Shown one piece after another: positions 25,163 through 35,513 of a stretch of 58,262 nt of DNA. Position 1 is the first letter of the stretch, and each line of letters begins with the position of its first letter. The stretch covers positions 1-58,262 of the forward strand of contig PVXE01000026.1 of NCBI GenBank assembly GCA_014444615.1, given 5' to 3'. The DNA is from Tagaea sp. CACIAM 22H2. GTDB taxonomy: Bacteria > Pseudomonadota > Alphaproteobacteria > CACIAM-22H2. The position numbers were made by a program, and so were the translations under genes. Under the pieces are notes generated by a model. It was not told the origin of the DNA. It saw nothing but the letters and a program-made list of their open reading frames with translations, and made no database searches.

Positions 25163-25673
25163 GATTCGGCACGACCGGATTTTGGTCCTTCGTCGCGCGC
25201 CAATCGTCCAGCGCCAAGCGCACGGTCGGAAACGCGATCTCGCTCCACGGGATCTCGTCCCACGCGCAAAGCTTGGTCTCCAGGCTTTCCGTGCCGGCGG
25301 CGAATTCGCCGTCGATCAGCTTGGCGCGATAGATCATCTGCACCTGGCCGATGCGCGACACCGAGTAGACGCCGATCAGCGCGCCGATTTCGATCTTCGC
25401 GCACGCCTCTTCGAACGCTTCGCGCGCGGCGCCTTCTTCCGGGCTTTCGCCCAATTCCATATAGCCGGCGGGAATCGTCCAGCGCCCGTAAGCGGGTTCG
25501 ATCGCGCGCTTGCACAGCAAAATGCGCTCGCCCCACAGCACCACCGCGCCGACGACGATTTTGGGATTGTCGTAGTGGACGAAGCCGCAATCGCCGCAGA
25601 TCAGGCGCTCGCGCGTATCGCCTTCGGGAATTGCGCGAATCGACGGGCCGGATTGTTTGGGCGGGGCATTCAT
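25149..25673 (-). CDS. NUDIX hydrolase with N-terminal zinc-ribbon-like motif
   Basis: A 174-residue pyrophosphohydrolase. The Nudix box is GYMELGESPEEGAAREAFEE (about 77-96) followed by ACAKI, so the usual Gly of the box is Cys; the catalytic REAFEE core is intact. The N-terminal LICGDCGFVHYDNPKIVVGAVV with a CxxC resembles the half zinc ribbon of NudC/ADP-ribose pyrophosphatase relatives. The substrate is likely a nucleotide sugar or dinucleotide. Start chosen at ATG 25673 (MNAPPKQ), which gives the normal family length. Confidence 0.85.
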   Translation of the reverse strand: MNAPPKQSGPSIRAIPEGDTRERLICGDCGFVHYDNPKIVVGAVVLWGERILLCKRAIEPAYGRWTIPAGYMELGESPEEGAAREAFEEACAKIEIGALIGVYSVSRIGQVQMIYRAKLIDGEFAAGTESLETKLCAWDEIPWSEIAFPTVRLALDDWRATKDQNPVVPNLKRF

Positions 25674-25708
25674 CGTATCGCCAGCTTGGTGCAGGCGATG
25701 CGCGCGCG

Positions 25709-25951
25709 TCAAATCACCAGATTCACCAGCGAGCCGCGCGGCAGATTGCGCGTGGGCCGTGCTTCTTCGGCGAAGTTCGCATCGGCCGCCGCTTGCGCTT
25801 CCGGCGAACGCGACGTGCCGGAGAATTCGGGCGTGACGCTCGCACCTTCGCCCGCACCGATGCGCGATGAACCGCGCGACGGCGGGAGCCGGAAGCCTTC
25901 CGGCCGTGCAAGGCCGCCGGTAACGGACGCGGTGCTGGCTTGAATCTGCAT
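25709..25951 (-). CDS. Small hypothetical protein
   Basis: An 80-residue protein (MQIQASTASVTGGL to RGSLVNLVI). It is polar and probably disordered, with a short hydrophobic C-terminal end. No domain or signal peptide is evident. Small proteins ending PRGSLV(N/D)-hydrophobic are, as far as I recall, widespread in Rhodospirillales, which supports it being real. It lies upstream of the NUDIX gene on the same strand, with a 35-bp gap. Confidence 0.5.
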   Translation of the reverse strand: MQIQASTASVTGGLARPEGFRLPPSRGSSRIGAGEGASVTPEFSGTSRSPEAQAAADANFAEEARPTRNLPRGSLVNLVI

Positions 25952-26216
25952 AACGCCGGTTTATACAAAATTTTACTTAATTCTTGATTAACGCCTTATT
26001 CGCCCTCAAATTAGGCACTGACAAGCGAATCGGGTGAGTTACCCCCAGACCGCGCCCGAAAAATTCCGGATCGGTTTGCGAAACGCAAAGAACGAGGAGT
26101 TATCGCCACACCTGCATTCCCAAATGCTTGGTCGTATTCACGCAAAGCTGGATTCGGCGAATCCGAAGATTTATCTTTCTTATCGTCGTCGTTTTGAAAG
26201 GGTTCGAACCCGCTCC

Positions 26217-27434
26217 ATGTCGGGCTTCGGTCAAGAGCAACTGCACGGACTGCTGCTTCTCGCACAGGACAAGCGCCCGGAGAGCCGGGCCGCTTTGGCC
26301 GCGCGTATGGGCGACATCATCCTGGGCACCGATCTGGGCGACATGTCCGCGCGCGAGCGCGAACTGGCCGAAGAAATCCTTCAGCGCTTGCTGCACGATC
26401 TGGAAATGCCGATCCGCCGCGCGCTGGCGGAGCGTCTGGCGACCGAGGACGTGGCGCCGCGCAAGCTGATCGTGCAGCTCGCCAACGACCGGATCGAGGT
26501 CGCCTGGCCTGTATTGCTGAAGTCCGAAATCCTCGACGACGAGGAATTGCTCAACGTCGTGCGCACGCGCACGATGCAGCATCGTTTGGCGATCGCGCGC
26601 CGTCAGCGCCTTTCGGTGATCCTGTCCGACGCGCTGGTGCGTCCGGGCGAAGCCGACGTGACGCGCGCCGTGCTCGAGAATCCCGGCGCCTCGATCGGCT
26701 TCGACACCTTCGAAACGCTGGTCGAAACCTCCGTCTCCGACATCGATTTGCAGGAACTCATTCTGCGCCGCGAGGAACTCGATCCGCGCTTGGCGTCGCG
26801 CATGTATACCTGGGTGTCGGAAGCGCTGCGCCGCTACATCGTCGAGAATTTCGACGTCGAGCCCACGCTGCTCGACCGCGCCATCGAACAGGCCTTGGCC
26901 GAAGTGATGGCCGATCACGCGCGCACGGTGGCGCTGAATGGCACGCTGCAGCGCATCCGCTTCGCGCTCGACCGCGGCGAGCTCAACGATCTGGGGGCAT
27001 TGCTGCCGCTGGTGCGGGCGGGCGAACGCTCGTTGTTCGAAAGCCTGTTTGCCAAATATGTCGGCGTGTCATTGGCGCTGGGACGGCGAATCCTTTACGA
27101 GCAAGGCGGACGCCCCTTCGCGCTGGCCTGCAAAGGCACGCATGTCGACAAAGATGTATTCACCGAATTGCTGATGGGGTTGCGCCAGATTGCCGCACCC
27201 GCGGGCGCCGCATTCGACCCGGCGGAGCTGTTCGACGCGCTGGGGTATTGGGACGCGCTCGACACGCGCGCGGCCGAAGATCGCGTCGATGCCTGGCGCC
27301 GGGGTGAAATCGCAGGCCAATTGGTGCCCGAGCCGCCCCCGCGCCGTCCGGCCGACGAAACGCGGCAAGACGCACCGACGCGCAATATGTACGGCTCCAG
27401 CTTCCGCCGGCGGCCGCTGAAGCGCCTCCACTAA
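26217..27434 (+). CDS. DUF2336 domain-containing protein
   Basis: About 405 residues, mostly alpha-helical. The N-terminal GFGQEQLHGLLLLAQDKRPESRAALAARMGDIILG and the following DMSARERELAEEILQRLLHDLEMPIRRALAERLA are the recognisable DUF2336 region (HEAT-like helices). The frame is open back to a GTG at 26034, but codons 26034-26216 show weaker third-position GC, so ATG 26217 is preferred. The ribosome site is poor (GAAAGG about 14 nt upstream). The function is unknown; in Alphaproteobacteria such genes often lie beside signalling or chemotaxis genes, as here. Confidence 0.75.
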   Translation: MSGFGQEQLHGLLLLAQDKRPESRAALAARMGDIILGTDLGDMSARERELAEEILQRLLHDLEMPIRRALAERLATEDVAPRKLIVQLANDRIEVAWPVLLKSEILDDEELLNVVRTRTMQHRLAIARRQRLSVILSDALVRPGEADVTRAVLENPGASIGFDTFETLVETSVSDIDLQELILRREELDPRLASRMYTWVSEALRRYIVENFDVEPTLLDRAIEQALAEVMADHARTVALNGTLQRIRFALDRGELNDLGALLPLVRAGERSLFESLFAKYVGVSLALGRRILYEQGGRPFALACKGTHVDKDVFTELLMGLRQIAAPAGAAFDPAELFDALGYWDALDTRAAEDRVDAWRRGEIAGQLVPEPPPRRPADETRQDAPTRNMYGSSFRRRPLKRLH

Positions 27435-27453
27435 AGATCGCATCGATCGACTC

Positions 27454-27501
27454 GGGAACGGACTTAACGTTCCCCTAAGCTGGCGCGAGTCTACTCGCGC
27501 C
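27454..27501 (+). other. Two tandem hairpins before the chemoreceptor gene
   Basis: GGGAACG (27454-27460) pairs with CGTTCCC (27468-27474). GGCGCGAG (27482-27489) pairs with CTCGCGCC (27494-27501) around TCTA. They fill most of the 93-bp gap and could be a terminator of the DUF2336 gene, or the leader of the next gene; no T-run is long enough to decide. Confidence 0.5.
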
Positions 27502-27527
27502 CTGATCTTTGATGTCCGGGAGTGGCC

Positions 27528-29966
27528 ATGTTCGCCAAGCTGCAAGGAATTCGCGTCAAGCTCGTCGCACTGTTGTTGGTTTTCGGGTTGCTGCCAGTCG
27601 GCGTCGTCGGCCTGATTTTCCAGAGCCAGCGCCAAGCGATCGAGCAAGTCGCGCTCGATAGGCTCGGCGACGCCGCCGCCAACGTCATCGATCTCGTCGA
27701 TCGCAACCTATTCGAGCGATATGGCGACGTACAGGCGTTCCTGCTGAATTCGGTGCTCGAAGATCGGGCCATGTGGCGCCAGCCCGGCCGCGAAACGGCG
27801 CTGACCGGCGCCATGGACGCCTATATGACGACCTATGGCATCTATAAGCTGATGCTACTGGTCGATCCCGAGGGCCGCGTGCTCGCGGTCAACACCAAGG
27901 ACGGTGTCGGCAAGCCGATCGACACGCGCTTCGTCTACGACGTTTCCTTCGCCAACGCCGCTTGGCTCGCCAAAACGTTGAAGGGCGAATTCCTGGACGG
28001 GACAAACGGCCTTACCGGCACGGTCGTCGAGCAGCCGTTGCGCGAAAACAGCGTCGCGCGGATCTACGGCGATGAAGGTTGGGTCATACCTTTCGCGGCC
28101 CCCTTGAAGGACGAATCCGGCAAGACGGTGGCGGTGTGGGTCAATTTCGCGGGCCTCGAACTCGTCGAGCAGATCGCGGTCAAGAGCTACGCGAAGCTCG
28201 CCGCCGACGGCTGGAACTCGGCGCGGACCACAATCATGGACCCGCGCGGCCTTGTCGTCGTCGATCACGCACCGGAATCGGCCGGCACGGCCGAGTATCG
28301 TCGCGATCCCGCCGTCGTCGGGCGCGTCAACATCGCCGAACGCGGTTACCTGCCGGCGCGCGAAGCGCTGGCGAAGAAATCCGGCACCTATGTCGGCGTG
28401 CATCCTTTCTCCGGCCATGTCGAAGCGACGGGCTACGCGCCGTCGACCGGCGCCTATGATTATCCCGGTATGGGCTGGGCCGTGATCGTTTCCGCCGACG
28501 ATGTCGAGGTGTTTACCGGCGTCAATCGGATATCCAGCGCGATGCAGTACGTCACGCTCGGCGCGCTGATCGTCATTCTGATCGCCGGATTGCTCGTCGG
28601 CACGATCGCCGTACGCCCGCTGAACGCGCTGACCGGCGCGATGAACAACCTCGCAGGCGGCGATTTGTCGACGACCGTTCCCGGCGTGGGCCGCAAGGAC
28701 GAGCTGGGCGGCATGGCCGCCGCGATGCAGGTATTCAAAGACAACGCGATCGAAACCGAACGCTTGAAGGCCGAGCAGGTCAAACTGCAGGAAGCGAGCG
28801 AGATCCAGCGCAAACAAGCCTTGATCGCGATGGCCGAAACGGTCGAGCGCGAAGCCGGCAAAGCCGTGAACGCGATCGCCGCGACGACCAATCAGGTCGA
28901 CGGCACGGCGCAAAGCATGGCGAAGCTGGCGGAGGACGTCTCGCGCGATTCGCAAAGCGTGGCCGCCGCTTCGGAAGAAGCGCTGGTCAACGTGCAGACC
29001 GTTTCGTCGGCGGCCGAGGAGCTCGCGGCGTCGATCCGCGAAATCTCCGGCCAAGTCGCGCGCGCTTCGACGGTGACAAAGAGCGCCGTCGACGCGGGCG
29101 AGAAAGCGCAGACGACGATCCGCTCGTTGTCCGATGCGGTCGCGAAAATCTCCGAAGTCACCAAGCTGATCGGCGAGATCGCGAACCAGACGAATCTTCT
29201 GGCGCTTAACGCGACGATCGAAGCTGCGCGCGCGGGCGACGCCGGCAAAGGCTTCGCGGTCGTGGCGTCGGAGGTCAAGAGCCTGGCCAACCAGACCGGC
29301 CGCTCGACCGAAGATATCGACCGGCAGGTCAGCGAGATCCAAACCGCCACCGAGGCCGCCGTGCGGGCCGTGGGCGAAATCGGCGAGCGCATCCGCGAAG
29401 TCGACGAAGTCGCCGGCGCCATCGCCGCGGCAATGGAAGAACAGGGCTCCGCGACGCAGGAGATCGCGCGCAACGTGGCCCAGACAGCCGAAGCCTCGCG
29501 CGAAGTCTCGTCGAAGATCCAGAACGTCAGCCACGAAGCCGACAATGTCGGCGCGCGCGCCGTCGAAGTGCGTCAAGCGATCACCAGCGTGTCGCGCAAT
29601 GTCGAGGAACTGCGCGGCATTCTGGTCCGCGTCGTGCGCACTTCCACGCGCGACGCCAATCGCCGCGTCTGGCCGCGCTACGCGCTGAAGCTGACCGTCG
29701 AAATGGCCGATGCCGCGGGCAAGCGCGTCGATGCGTCGCTGCTCGATATCTCGGAAGGCGGCGCCAATCTCAAATCCGACGCAGCGATGCGCGCGGGCGA
29801 TCGCGGGGCGCTGCGCATTGACGGCTTCGCCCAGCGTTTGGCTTACGAAGTGCGGGCGGTCGAAAACGGCCGCATCCATATCGAGTTCGACTTCGCGAAC
29901 GCCGATCCGGCCGAGTTTAAAGCGTGGCTGACACCTCGCATCGCGGGGATGCAGCCGATCGCCTGA
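27528..29966 (+). CDS. Methyl-accepting chemotaxis protein with C-terminal PilZ domain
   Basis: An 812-residue chemoreceptor. One membrane segment lies at about 10-32, a large periplasmic (dCache-like) sensor at about 33-330, a second membrane segment at about 336-360, then HAMP. The signalling hairpin is centred at about residue 560 ([22 protein letters not shown]). A C-terminal PilZ domain (about 705-800) has the RRVWPR motif (RxxxR) and DISEGG, so it should bind c-di-GMP. Receptors of this layout are known from Azospirillum (Tlp1). ATG 27528 chosen, with GGGAG 5 nt upstream; GTG 27522 lies inside that site. Confidence 0.92.
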   Translation: MFAKLQGIRVKLVALLLVFGLLPVGVVGLIFQSQRQAIEQVALDRLGDAAANVIDLVDRNLFERYGDVQAFLLNSVLEDRAMWRQPGRETALTGAMDAYMTTYGIYKLMLLVDPEGRVLAVNTKDGVGKPIDTRFVYDVSFANAAWLAKTLKGEFLDGTNGLTGTVVEQPLRENSVARIYGDEGWVIPFAAPLKDESGKTVAVWVNFAGLELVEQIAVKSYAKLAADGWNSARTTIMDPRGLVVVDHAPESAGTAEYRRDPAVVGRVNIAERGYLPAREALAKKSGTYVGVHPFSGHVEATGYAPSTGAYDYPGMGWAVIVSADDVEVFTGVNRISSAMQYVTLGALIVILIAGLLVGTIAVRPLNALTGAMNNLAGGDLSTTVPGVGRKDELGGMAAAMQVFKDNAIETERLKAEQVKLQEASEIQRKQALIAMAETVEREAGKAVNAIAATTNQVDGTAQSMAKLAEDVSRDSQSVAAASEEALVNVQTVSSAAEELAASIREISGQVARASTVTKSAVDAGEKAQTTIRSLSDAVAKISEVTKLIGEIANQTNLLALNATIEAARAGDAGKGFAVVASEVKSLANQTGRSTEDIDRQVSEIQTATEAAVRAVGEIGERIREVDEVAGAIAAAMEEQGSATQEIARNVAQTAEASREVSSKIQNVSHEADNVGARAVEVRQAITSVSRNVEELRGILVRVVRTSTRDANRRVWPRYALKLTVEMADAAGKRVDASLLDISEGGANLKSDAAMRAGDRGALRIDGFAQRLAYEVRAVENGRIHIEFDFANADPAEFKAWLTPRIAGMQPIA

Positions 29967-29985
29967 GATCGCGCGGTGACGGGGC

Positions 29986-30258
29986 TAGAGCCTATCTCGG
30001 CCAGATGAAATCGCCTGCGCCGCAGGAATTTTGCGGCGCGGGTAGGAGAAGGGTGCGGCGCGTAGTGGTTCTACGCGCAAGCCCTTCGACGCCCCCCGCG
30101 ACGCAAAAGAACGCGGCCCTTCGGGTTGGGTTCCGGCGGGCGCCCGCTTTGTTGCGGTCCTCGCCGATAGAACCACTATCGGCTTCGGACCGCGCCGCGC
30201 GGATCGCACGCGCCGGAAGCCCAACGCAGGCGGTTCCATCTGGTCGAGATAGGCTCTA
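29986..30258. repeat. 273-bp non-coding palindromic element with 34-bp inverted ends
   Basis: The first 34 bp (29986-30019) match the reverse complement of the last 34 bp (30225-30258) at 31 positions. The ends begin TAGAGCCTATCTCG. Mirrored hairpins lie inside: GCGCGTAG-TGGTT-CTACGCGC (30058-30078) and GCCGATAG-AACCA-CTATCGGC (30163-30183); their loops are complementary. A third hairpin is at 30017-30039. The element supplies the stop codon of the next gene (allA). No transposase is inside. It fits a MITE-like element, possibly with TA as target duplication. Confidence 0.75.
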
Positions 30259-30810
30259 AACGCCCGTCACCTCGAATTCCACGCCCGCCGTTTCCTTAAG
30301 GTCGACCAATTCGGTGCGCGTGGGCTTCGTCCCGTCGGCCTTCTCGCGCAGCAATTCGCCCTGAACGGTTTTGCCGTTCAAAAACAGCACGTCGACATGC
30401 GGCGGGCGGACCGGATAGCGGTCGAGCGTGTGCCACACGCCTTCCTTCATCAGCAGCCCCTTGGTCCCATCCATCAGGAACGCGCGCAAGCTTTCGGGCT
30501 TGGGCGCGCGATCGGGGCCCGCCTTCGGCGTCGGCGGGGCCACGACCATCACCAAGGGCGTGCCGTTGATCGGCATGAAGCCTTGCGTGACGCCGTAATG
30601 CCGCTCGAGCACCGAGAAGCGCATCTTCTGATGGTAGAAGCGCGAATAGGAGAGCTGCGTGCCGCCCTCGGCATCGAAGGGCAGCAGCCACGCATCGGAT
30701 ACACCGCCCTGGAAATCCGATTTGCGCGACGTATCGCCGATGACGATGCCGAAGGGCGCGAAACTCTCGGGCGTAAACGGCTCGACTTGGATTTGGCGTA
30801 AGGCGGTCAT
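30256..30810 (-). CDS. allA: Ureidoglycolate lyase (AllA family)
   Basis: A 184-residue cupin-type enzyme that splits ureidoglycolate to glyoxylate and urea in purine/allantoin degradation. The ITxEAFAPFG-like start is VEPFTPESFAPFGIVI; the middle has FRxxxxx-FSVLERHYGVTQGFMPINGTPLVMVVA, and the C-terminal half holds the GVWHTLDRYPV strand with a conserved His. No other allantoin-pathway genes are nearby. The stop codon TAG is provided by the palindromic element. The ATG abuts a hairpin that contains its ribosome site. Confidence 0.85.
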   Translation of the reverse strand: MTALRQIQVEPFTPESFAPFGIVIGDTSRKSDFQGGVSDAWLLPFDAEGGTQLSYSRFYHQKMRFSVLERHYGVTQGFMPINGTPLVMVVAPPTPKAGPDRAPKPESLRAFLMDGTKGLLMKEGVWHTLDRYPVRPPHVDVLFLNGKTVQGELLREKADGTKPTRTELVDLKETAGVEFEVTGV

Positions 30811-30835
30811 GGGCGCTCCCTTGCGAGGAGCGCCC
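30811..30835 (-). promoter_or_regulatory. Hairpin sequestering the allA ribosome site
   Basis: GGGCGCTCC (30811-30819) pairs perfectly with GGAGCGCCC (30827-30835). Read on the minus strand, AAGGGAG lies in the loop and 3' arm, 5 nt before the allA ATG. The hairpin sits between the pgk stop (30841) and allA, so it may couple or limit translation of allA. Confidence 0.55.
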
Positions 30836-30840
30836 GCCGG

Positions 30841-32028
30841 TCACGCCAGCGCGGCGACGCCGGGCAGCTCCTTGCCTTCCAGCCATTCAAGAAACGCGCC
30901 GCCCGCCGACGACACGTAGCCGAACTGGGCCTCGACGCCCGCATGGATCAGCGCCGCGACCGTGTCGCCGCCGCCGGCGACCGACAGCAGCTTGCCCGCT
31001 TGGCTACGCGCGGCCACGCCCTTGGCGAGTTCGACCGTGCCCTTGTCGAACGGCGGAAACTCGAATGCGCCCACCGGACCGTTCCACACCAGCGTCTTGG
31101 CGTGATCGAAAATCTTCAACGTTTCGGCGACCGAAAGCGGGCCGATATCGAGGATCATCTGATCGGCCGGCACGCGGCCGATCGGCACCACATGCGCGCT
31201 GGCCCCATCGGTCAACGCGCCGGCGACCACCGCGTCGACCGGCAGCACGATGTGTTTTCCGGCGGCGTCCGCGTCGGCCAGAATACGGCGGGCGGTTTCG
31301 GCCATGTCGCGTTCGCACAGCGAGCGGCCGACATCGATGCCTTTGGCGAACAGGAACGTGTTCGCCATGCCGCCGCCGATCGCGAGGATATCGACGCGGT
31401 TCAACAGATTGCCGATGAGCTCGAGCTTGGTCGAAACTTTCGACCCGCCGACCACCGCCGCCAGCGGACGCTGCGGATTTTCCAAAGCCTTGCCCAGCGC
31501 GTCGAGCTCGGCCTGCATCAAGCGCCCGGCATAAGCGGGCAGCAAATGCGCGATGCCTTCGGTCGAGGCATGCGCGCGATGGGCGCAGGAAAACGCATCG
31601 TTGACGTAAACGTCGCCCAGCGCGGCCAAAGCTTTCGCGAACGCCGGATCGTTCTTTTCCTCGGCCGCATGGAAGCGCAGGTTTTCGAGCAGGGCGATAC
31701 CGCCCGCTTTCAGCCCTGAAATCGCCTTCGCGGCCGCGTCGCCGATGCAATCCTCGCCGAACGCGACGGGCATGCCGCAGGCTTTCGACAAATCGCCGAG
31801 CAGCGGGGCCAATGACTGGCTCGCGTCGCGCCCCTTCGGCCGGCCGAAATGCGACAACACCACGACCTTGGCGCCCTTTTTGGCGAGTTCGACGGCCGTG
31901 GGCGCGAATCGGTCGATGCGCGTCGCGTCGCTGACTTTTCCGTCCTTCATCGGCACGTTCAAATCGGCGCGCACGAGCACGGTTTTGCCGGAAACATCGA
32001 GTTGATCGAGGGTCTTGTAACGGGGCAT
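30841..32028 (-). CDS. pgk: Phosphoglycerate kinase
   Basis: A 395-residue glycolytic/gluconeogenic kinase. Features: [16 protein letters not shown] near the N-terminus, [11 protein letters not shown], the [15 protein letters not shown] substrate loop, the hinge [26 protein letters not shown] and GGGDTVAAL at the nucleotide site. Start ATG 32028 fits the family; the frame stays open upstream without matching it. It is divergent from pyrF. Confidence 0.97.
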   Translation of the reverse strand: MPRYKTLDQLDVSGKTVLVRADLNVPMKDGKVSDATRIDRFAPTAVELAKKGAKVVVLSHFGRPKGRDASQSLAPLLGDLSKACGMPVAFGEDCIGDAAAKAISGLKAGGIALLENLRFHAAEEKNDPAFAKALAALGDVYVNDAFSCAHRAHASTEGIAHLLPAYAGRLMQAELDALGKALENPQRPLAAVVGGSKVSTKLELIGNLLNRVDILAIGGGMANTFLFAKGIDVGRSLCERDMAETARRILADADAAGKHIVLPVDAVVAGALTDGASAHVVPIGRVPADQMILDIGPLSVAETLKIFDHAKTLVWNGPVGAFEFPPFDKGTVELAKGVAARSQAGKLLSVAGGGDTVAALIHAGVEAQFGYVSSAGGAFLEWLEGKELPGVAALA

Positions 32029-32112
32029 GGGAAATCCGACCGGGCTGGCTTGACCAAGGGTGCGAAACGGGCGAAACGGTCCCTGATATCGCCCAGAAGG
32101 AGGTCCATTGCA

Positions 32113-32808
32113 ATGATGCCGCCCCGGATTTTCGTCGCCATCGACCGCTCCCGCAAAGAAGACGCCGCCGCCGAAATCGTCGGCCTCGGCACCGAAGGTT
32201 TCGCCGTCAAACTCGGGCTCGAATTCTTCGTGGCCCAAGGCCCGCAAGGCGTCGTCGACGTCGCGGGCGGGCGCCCGCTGTTCCTCGATCTGAAGCTTCA
32301 TGACATTCCCAACACGGTCGCCGGCGGCGTGCGCTCGGCCAGCCGCTGCAAACCGCATTTCCTGACCATCCACGCCTCGGGCGGGGCGGCGATGATGCAC
32401 GCCGCGGCATCGGCCGCGAAGGAAGCGGGCGAAACGCGCCCGAAGCTGCTGGGCATCACCGTGCTGACCAGTCTCGACGAAAGCGACCTCGCCGCCGTGG
32501 GCCAGCGCGGCCCGATGAGCGATCAGGCCGAGCGTCTCGCCGTGCTCGCGCGCGAATCGGGTCTCGACGGCGTGGTCTGCTCGCCACATGAAATTGCGCG
32601 CCTGCGCAAAGCCTGCGGCCCCGATTTCAAACTGGTCGTGCCGGGTATTCGCCCCGAATGGGCCGAGGCGGGCGATCAGAAGCGCATCATGACGCCGGCC
32701 GAAGCCGTGTCGTTGGGTGCGGATCATCTCGTCATCGGCCGCCCGATCACCCAAGCCAAAACGCCCAAGGACGCGCTGGCGCGCATCCTGGCCGAAATCG
32801 CGGCGTGA
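32113..32808 (+). CDS. pyrF: Orotidine 5'-phosphate decarboxylase
   Basis: A 231-residue TIM-barrel enzyme, last step of UMP synthesis. It carries FVAIDRS, the Lys-Asp catalytic tetrad in [16 protein letters not shown], and [18 protein letters not shown]. The C-terminal [11 protein letters not shown] with [11 protein letters not shown] is the phosphate-binding region. AAGGAGG at 32097-32103 precedes ATG 32113. Overlaps trpF by 4 nt. Confidence 0.96.
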   Translation: MMPPRIFVAIDRSRKEDAAAEIVGLGTEGFAVKLGLEFFVAQGPQGVVDVAGGRPLFLDLKLHDIPNTVAGGVRSASRCKPHFLTIHASGGAAMMHAAASAAKEAGETRPKLLGITVLTSLDESDLAAVGQRGPMSDQAERLAVLARESGLDGVVCSPHEIARLRKACGPDFKLVVPGIRPEWAEAGDQKRIMTPAEAVSLGADHLVIGRPITQAKTPKDALARILAEIAA

Positions 32809-33449
32809 CCGCCGCGATCAAAATCTGCGGCGTGACGACGCCGGAAGCGATTTCGGCCGTGGCGGAGATTCGCGCCGAGTATGCAGGCTTCGTTTTCTTC
32901 CAGCGCTCGCCGCGCTATCGCCCGCTTGCGCGCGCCGTCGAGCTCGCTTCCGGGCTTCCGCCCACGGTTCGGCGCGTGGCGTTGCTGGTCGATGCCGACG
33001 ATAAGGCGATCGGCGAGATCGTCGGCGCGTTGAAGCCGGGCTTGCTGCAGCTTCATGGCGCCGAGACGCCCGACCGCGCCCGCGACATCGCGGCCAAATT
33101 CGCAACGCCGGTGATGAAGGTGATCGGCGTCGCCTCGAAGGACGATATCGCCCGCGCCGGCGCCTATAAGGGCATCGCCGAGCGCATCATGTTCGACGCC
33201 AAGCCCCCCAAGCGCGACGGCGCCCTGCCCGGCGGCAATGCCGTGACCTTCGACTGGACGATCTTGGCGGGGGCCGAGATCGGCCTGCCCTGGATGCTCG
33301 CGGGCGGTTTGACGCCGGGCAACGTGGCCGAGGCGATCCGGATTTCGGGGGCGAAAACGGTCGATGTGTCGTCGGGCGTGGAAAGCGCCCCGGGCGTTAA
33401 ATCGCCGGAATTGATCCGCGATTTCGCCGCTGCGGTGCGAAAAGCCTGA
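32805..33449 (+). CDS. trpF: Phosphoribosylanthranilate isomerase
   Basis: A 214-residue enzyme of tryptophan synthesis. [12 protein letters not shown] near the N-terminus holds the catalytic Cys, [15 protein letters not shown] is the phosphate region, and [10 protein letters not shown] and [15 protein letters not shown] are canonical. Start is GTG 32805 within the pyrF stop codon (GTGA). The catalytic Asp is in [13 protein letters not shown]. Confidence 0.95.
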   Translation: MTAAIKICGVTTPEAISAVAEIRAEYAGFVFFQRSPRYRPLARAVELASGLPPTVRRVALLVDADDKAIGEIVGALKPGLLQLHGAETPDRARDIAAKFATPVMKVIGVASKDDIARAGAYKGIAERIMFDAKPPKRDGALPGGNAVTFDWTILAGAEIGLPWMLAGGLTPGNVAEAIRISGAKTVDVSSGVESAPGVKSPELIRDFAAAVRKA

Positions 33450-33489
33450 TCTTGGCCCGGCCCGAACCTCGGGCTATAAACCTCGCCCC

Positions 33490-34701
33490 ATGACCGCACT
33501 CAATTCCTATCGCGCTGGCCCCGACGAACGCGGCCATTTCGGCATTTTCGGCGGACGCTACGTCGCCGAAACCCTGATGCCCCTGATCCTGGAGGTCGAG
33601 CGCGCCTATACGGCCGCGAAAGCCGACCCCAGCTTCCAGAAGGAGCTCGATTACTATCTCGAGCATTACGTGGGCCGGCCGTCGCCGCTGTGGTTCGCCC
33701 AGCGCCTGACCGACGAGCTTGGCGGCGCCAAGATCTATCTGAAGCGCGACGAGCTGAACCACACGGGCTCGCACAAGATCAACAACACGATGGGCCAGAT
33801 CCTGCTGGCCCGCCGCATGGGCAAGAAGCGCATCATTGCGGAAACGGGTGCCGGCCAGCACGGCGTCGCCACCGCCACCGTGTGCGCGTTGTTCGGCATG
33901 CCTTGCGTCGTCTACATGGGTGCGACCGACATCGAGCGCCAAGCGCCCAACGTGTTCCGCATGAAGATGCTGGGGGCCGAAGTGCGCCCGGTCACGTCGG
34001 GCACGGGCACGCTGAAGGACGCGATGAACGACGCGCTGCGCGACTGGGTCGCCAACGTGACGGACACCTACTACATCATCGGCACGGTCGCGGGCCCGCA
34101 CCCCTATCCGGCGATGGTGCGCGACTTCCAATCGGTTATCGGCGTGGAAGCGCGCGCGCAAATCCTGAAGGCCGAAGGACGCCTGCCCGACAAGCTGGTC
34201 GCGTGCATCGGCGGCGGATCGAACGCGATGGGCCTGTTCCACCCGTTCCTCGACGATCGCGATGTGGCGATGGACGCGGTGGAAGCCGCGGGCCTGGGCC
34301 TCGACACCGGCAAACACGCGGCATCGCTGCAAGGCGGCAAGCCCGGCGTGCTGCACGGCAACCGCACCTTCCTGCTGATGGACGGCGACGGTCAGATCAC
34401 CGAGGCGCATTCGATCTCGGCCGGTCTCGACTATCCGGGCATCGGGCCCGAACACGCCTGGCTGCACGACATCAAACGCGTGAACTATGTCGCCGCGACC
34501 GACGAGGACGCGGTCGAAGGCTTCAAGCTGCTTTCGCGCACCGAAGGTATTCTGCCGGCGTTGGAGCCGGCGCATGCCTTGGCCCATGTCGCGCGCATCG
34601 CGCCGAAAATGGCCAAGGACAAGATCATCGTCATGAATCTCTGCGGCCGCGGCGACAAGGACATCTTCGCGCTGGCCGAACGACTGGGCGTGAAGCTATG
34701 A
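33490..34701 (+). CDS. trpB: Tryptophan synthase beta chain
   Basis: A 403-residue PLP enzyme joining indole and serine. PLP-lysine is in [17 protein letters not shown], the glutamate in [13 protein letters not shown], and the phosphate-binding GGGSNAMG. The C-terminal [13 protein letters not shown] is typical. It begins 40 bp after trpF and overlaps trpA by 4 nt. Confidence 0.98.
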   Translation: MTALNSYRAGPDERGHFGIFGGRYVAETLMPLILEVERAYTAAKADPSFQKELDYYLEHYVGRPSPLWFAQRLTDELGGAKIYLKRDELNHTGSHKINNTMGQILLARRMGKKRIIAETGAGQHGVATATVCALFGMPCVVYMGATDIERQAPNVFRMKMLGAEVRPVTSGTGTLKDAMNDALRDWVANVTDTYYIIGTVAGPHPYPAMVRDFQSVIGVEARAQILKAEGRLPDKLVACIGGGSNAMGLFHPFLDDRDVAMDAVEAAGLGLDTGKHAASLQGGKPGVLHGNRTFLLMDGDGQITEAHSISAGLDYPGIGPEHAWLHDIKRVNYVAATDEDAVEGFKLLSRTEGILPALEPAHALAHVARIAPKMAKDKIIVMNLCGRGDKDIFALAERLGVKL

Positions 34702-35513
34702 GCCGTCTTGCCGGAACTTTCGCCCGCCTGAAGCAAGAAGGGCGCGCGGGCCTCGTCACCTATGTGATGGCGAACGACCCCGACGCGGCGACCGCGCAGA
34801 AGATCGTCGACGGTTTGCCCGACGCGGGTGCGGATGTGATCGAACTCGGCCTGCCCTTCTCCGATCCCATGGCCGACGGTCCGGCGATTCAAGCGGCGGC
34901 GTTGCGGGCCCTCGCCAATGGCGGCTCGACCAAGGCGACGTTCGAATTGCTGCGGAATTTCCGCAAGAAGAACACGGCCACCCCCGTCGTGCTGATGGGT
35001 TACTACAACCCGATCTACATCTACGGCGCCGAGCGCTTCTGCAAGGACGCCGCTGCCGCCGGTGCGGATGGTTTGATCGTCGTCGATCTGCCGCCCGAGG
35101 AAGACGAGGAGTTGCGCCCGTATGCGAAAGCCGCGGGGCTCGATCTCGTGCGCCTCGCCACGCCGACGACCGACGACAAGCGTTTGCCGACCGTGCTCGA
35201 GGGCGCGTCGGGTTTCCTCTATTACGTCGCCGTTTTGGGCGTGACGGGGACCAAATCCGCCGCCGCGACCGACGTGCAAGCGGCCGTCGCGCGCATCAAG
35301 CGCCACACCCAGCTTCCCGTCGCCGTCGGCTTCGGCATCAAAACGCCCGAAGGCGCCGCTGCCATCGCCAAGCACGCCGACGCGGCCGTGGTCGGCTCGG
35401 CGCTTGTCCAGATCGTCGCCGACACCAAGACCGATCCGGTCACACCGATGCATAAGCTGGTGCGCGAACTCGCCGCCGCCGTGCGCGGCGCCAAGCAAGG
35501 AGCGGCGGCATGA
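34698..35513 (+). CDS. trpA: Tryptophan synthase alpha chain
   Basis: A 271-residue TIM-barrel partner of TrpB, cleaving indole-3-glycerol phosphate. Glu and Asp catalytic residues are in [18 protein letters not shown] and [24 protein letters not shown] and [14 protein letters not shown] also match. Overlaps trpB and accD by 4 nt each. Confidence 0.98.
   Translation: MSRLAGTFARLKQEGRAGLVTYVMANDPDAATAQKIVDGLPDAGADVIELGLPFSDPMADGPAIQAAALRALANGGSTKATFELLRNFRKKNTATPVVLMGYYNPIYIYGAERFCKDAAAAGADGLIVVDLPPEEDEELRPYAKAAGLDLVRLATPTTDDKRLPTVLEGASGFLYYVAVLGVTGTKSAAATDVQAAVARIKRHTQLPVAVGFGIKTPEGAAAIAKHADAAVVGSALVQIVADTKTDPVTPMHKLVRELAAAVRGAKQGAAA

Noticed and set aside
26034..26216. N-terminal extension of the DUF2336 gene from GTG 26034
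   Set aside because: Third-position GC is lower than in the rest of the gene and the sequence has no resemblance to the family N-terminus, so the region is treated as non-coding.
27855..29879. Minus-strand open frame of about 670 codons
   Set aside because: Antisense to the chemoreceptor; no family features.
29924..30259. Open frames on both strands between the chemoreceptor and allA
   Set aside because: They lie inside the palindromic element and read through its inverted repeats; no conserved protein features.
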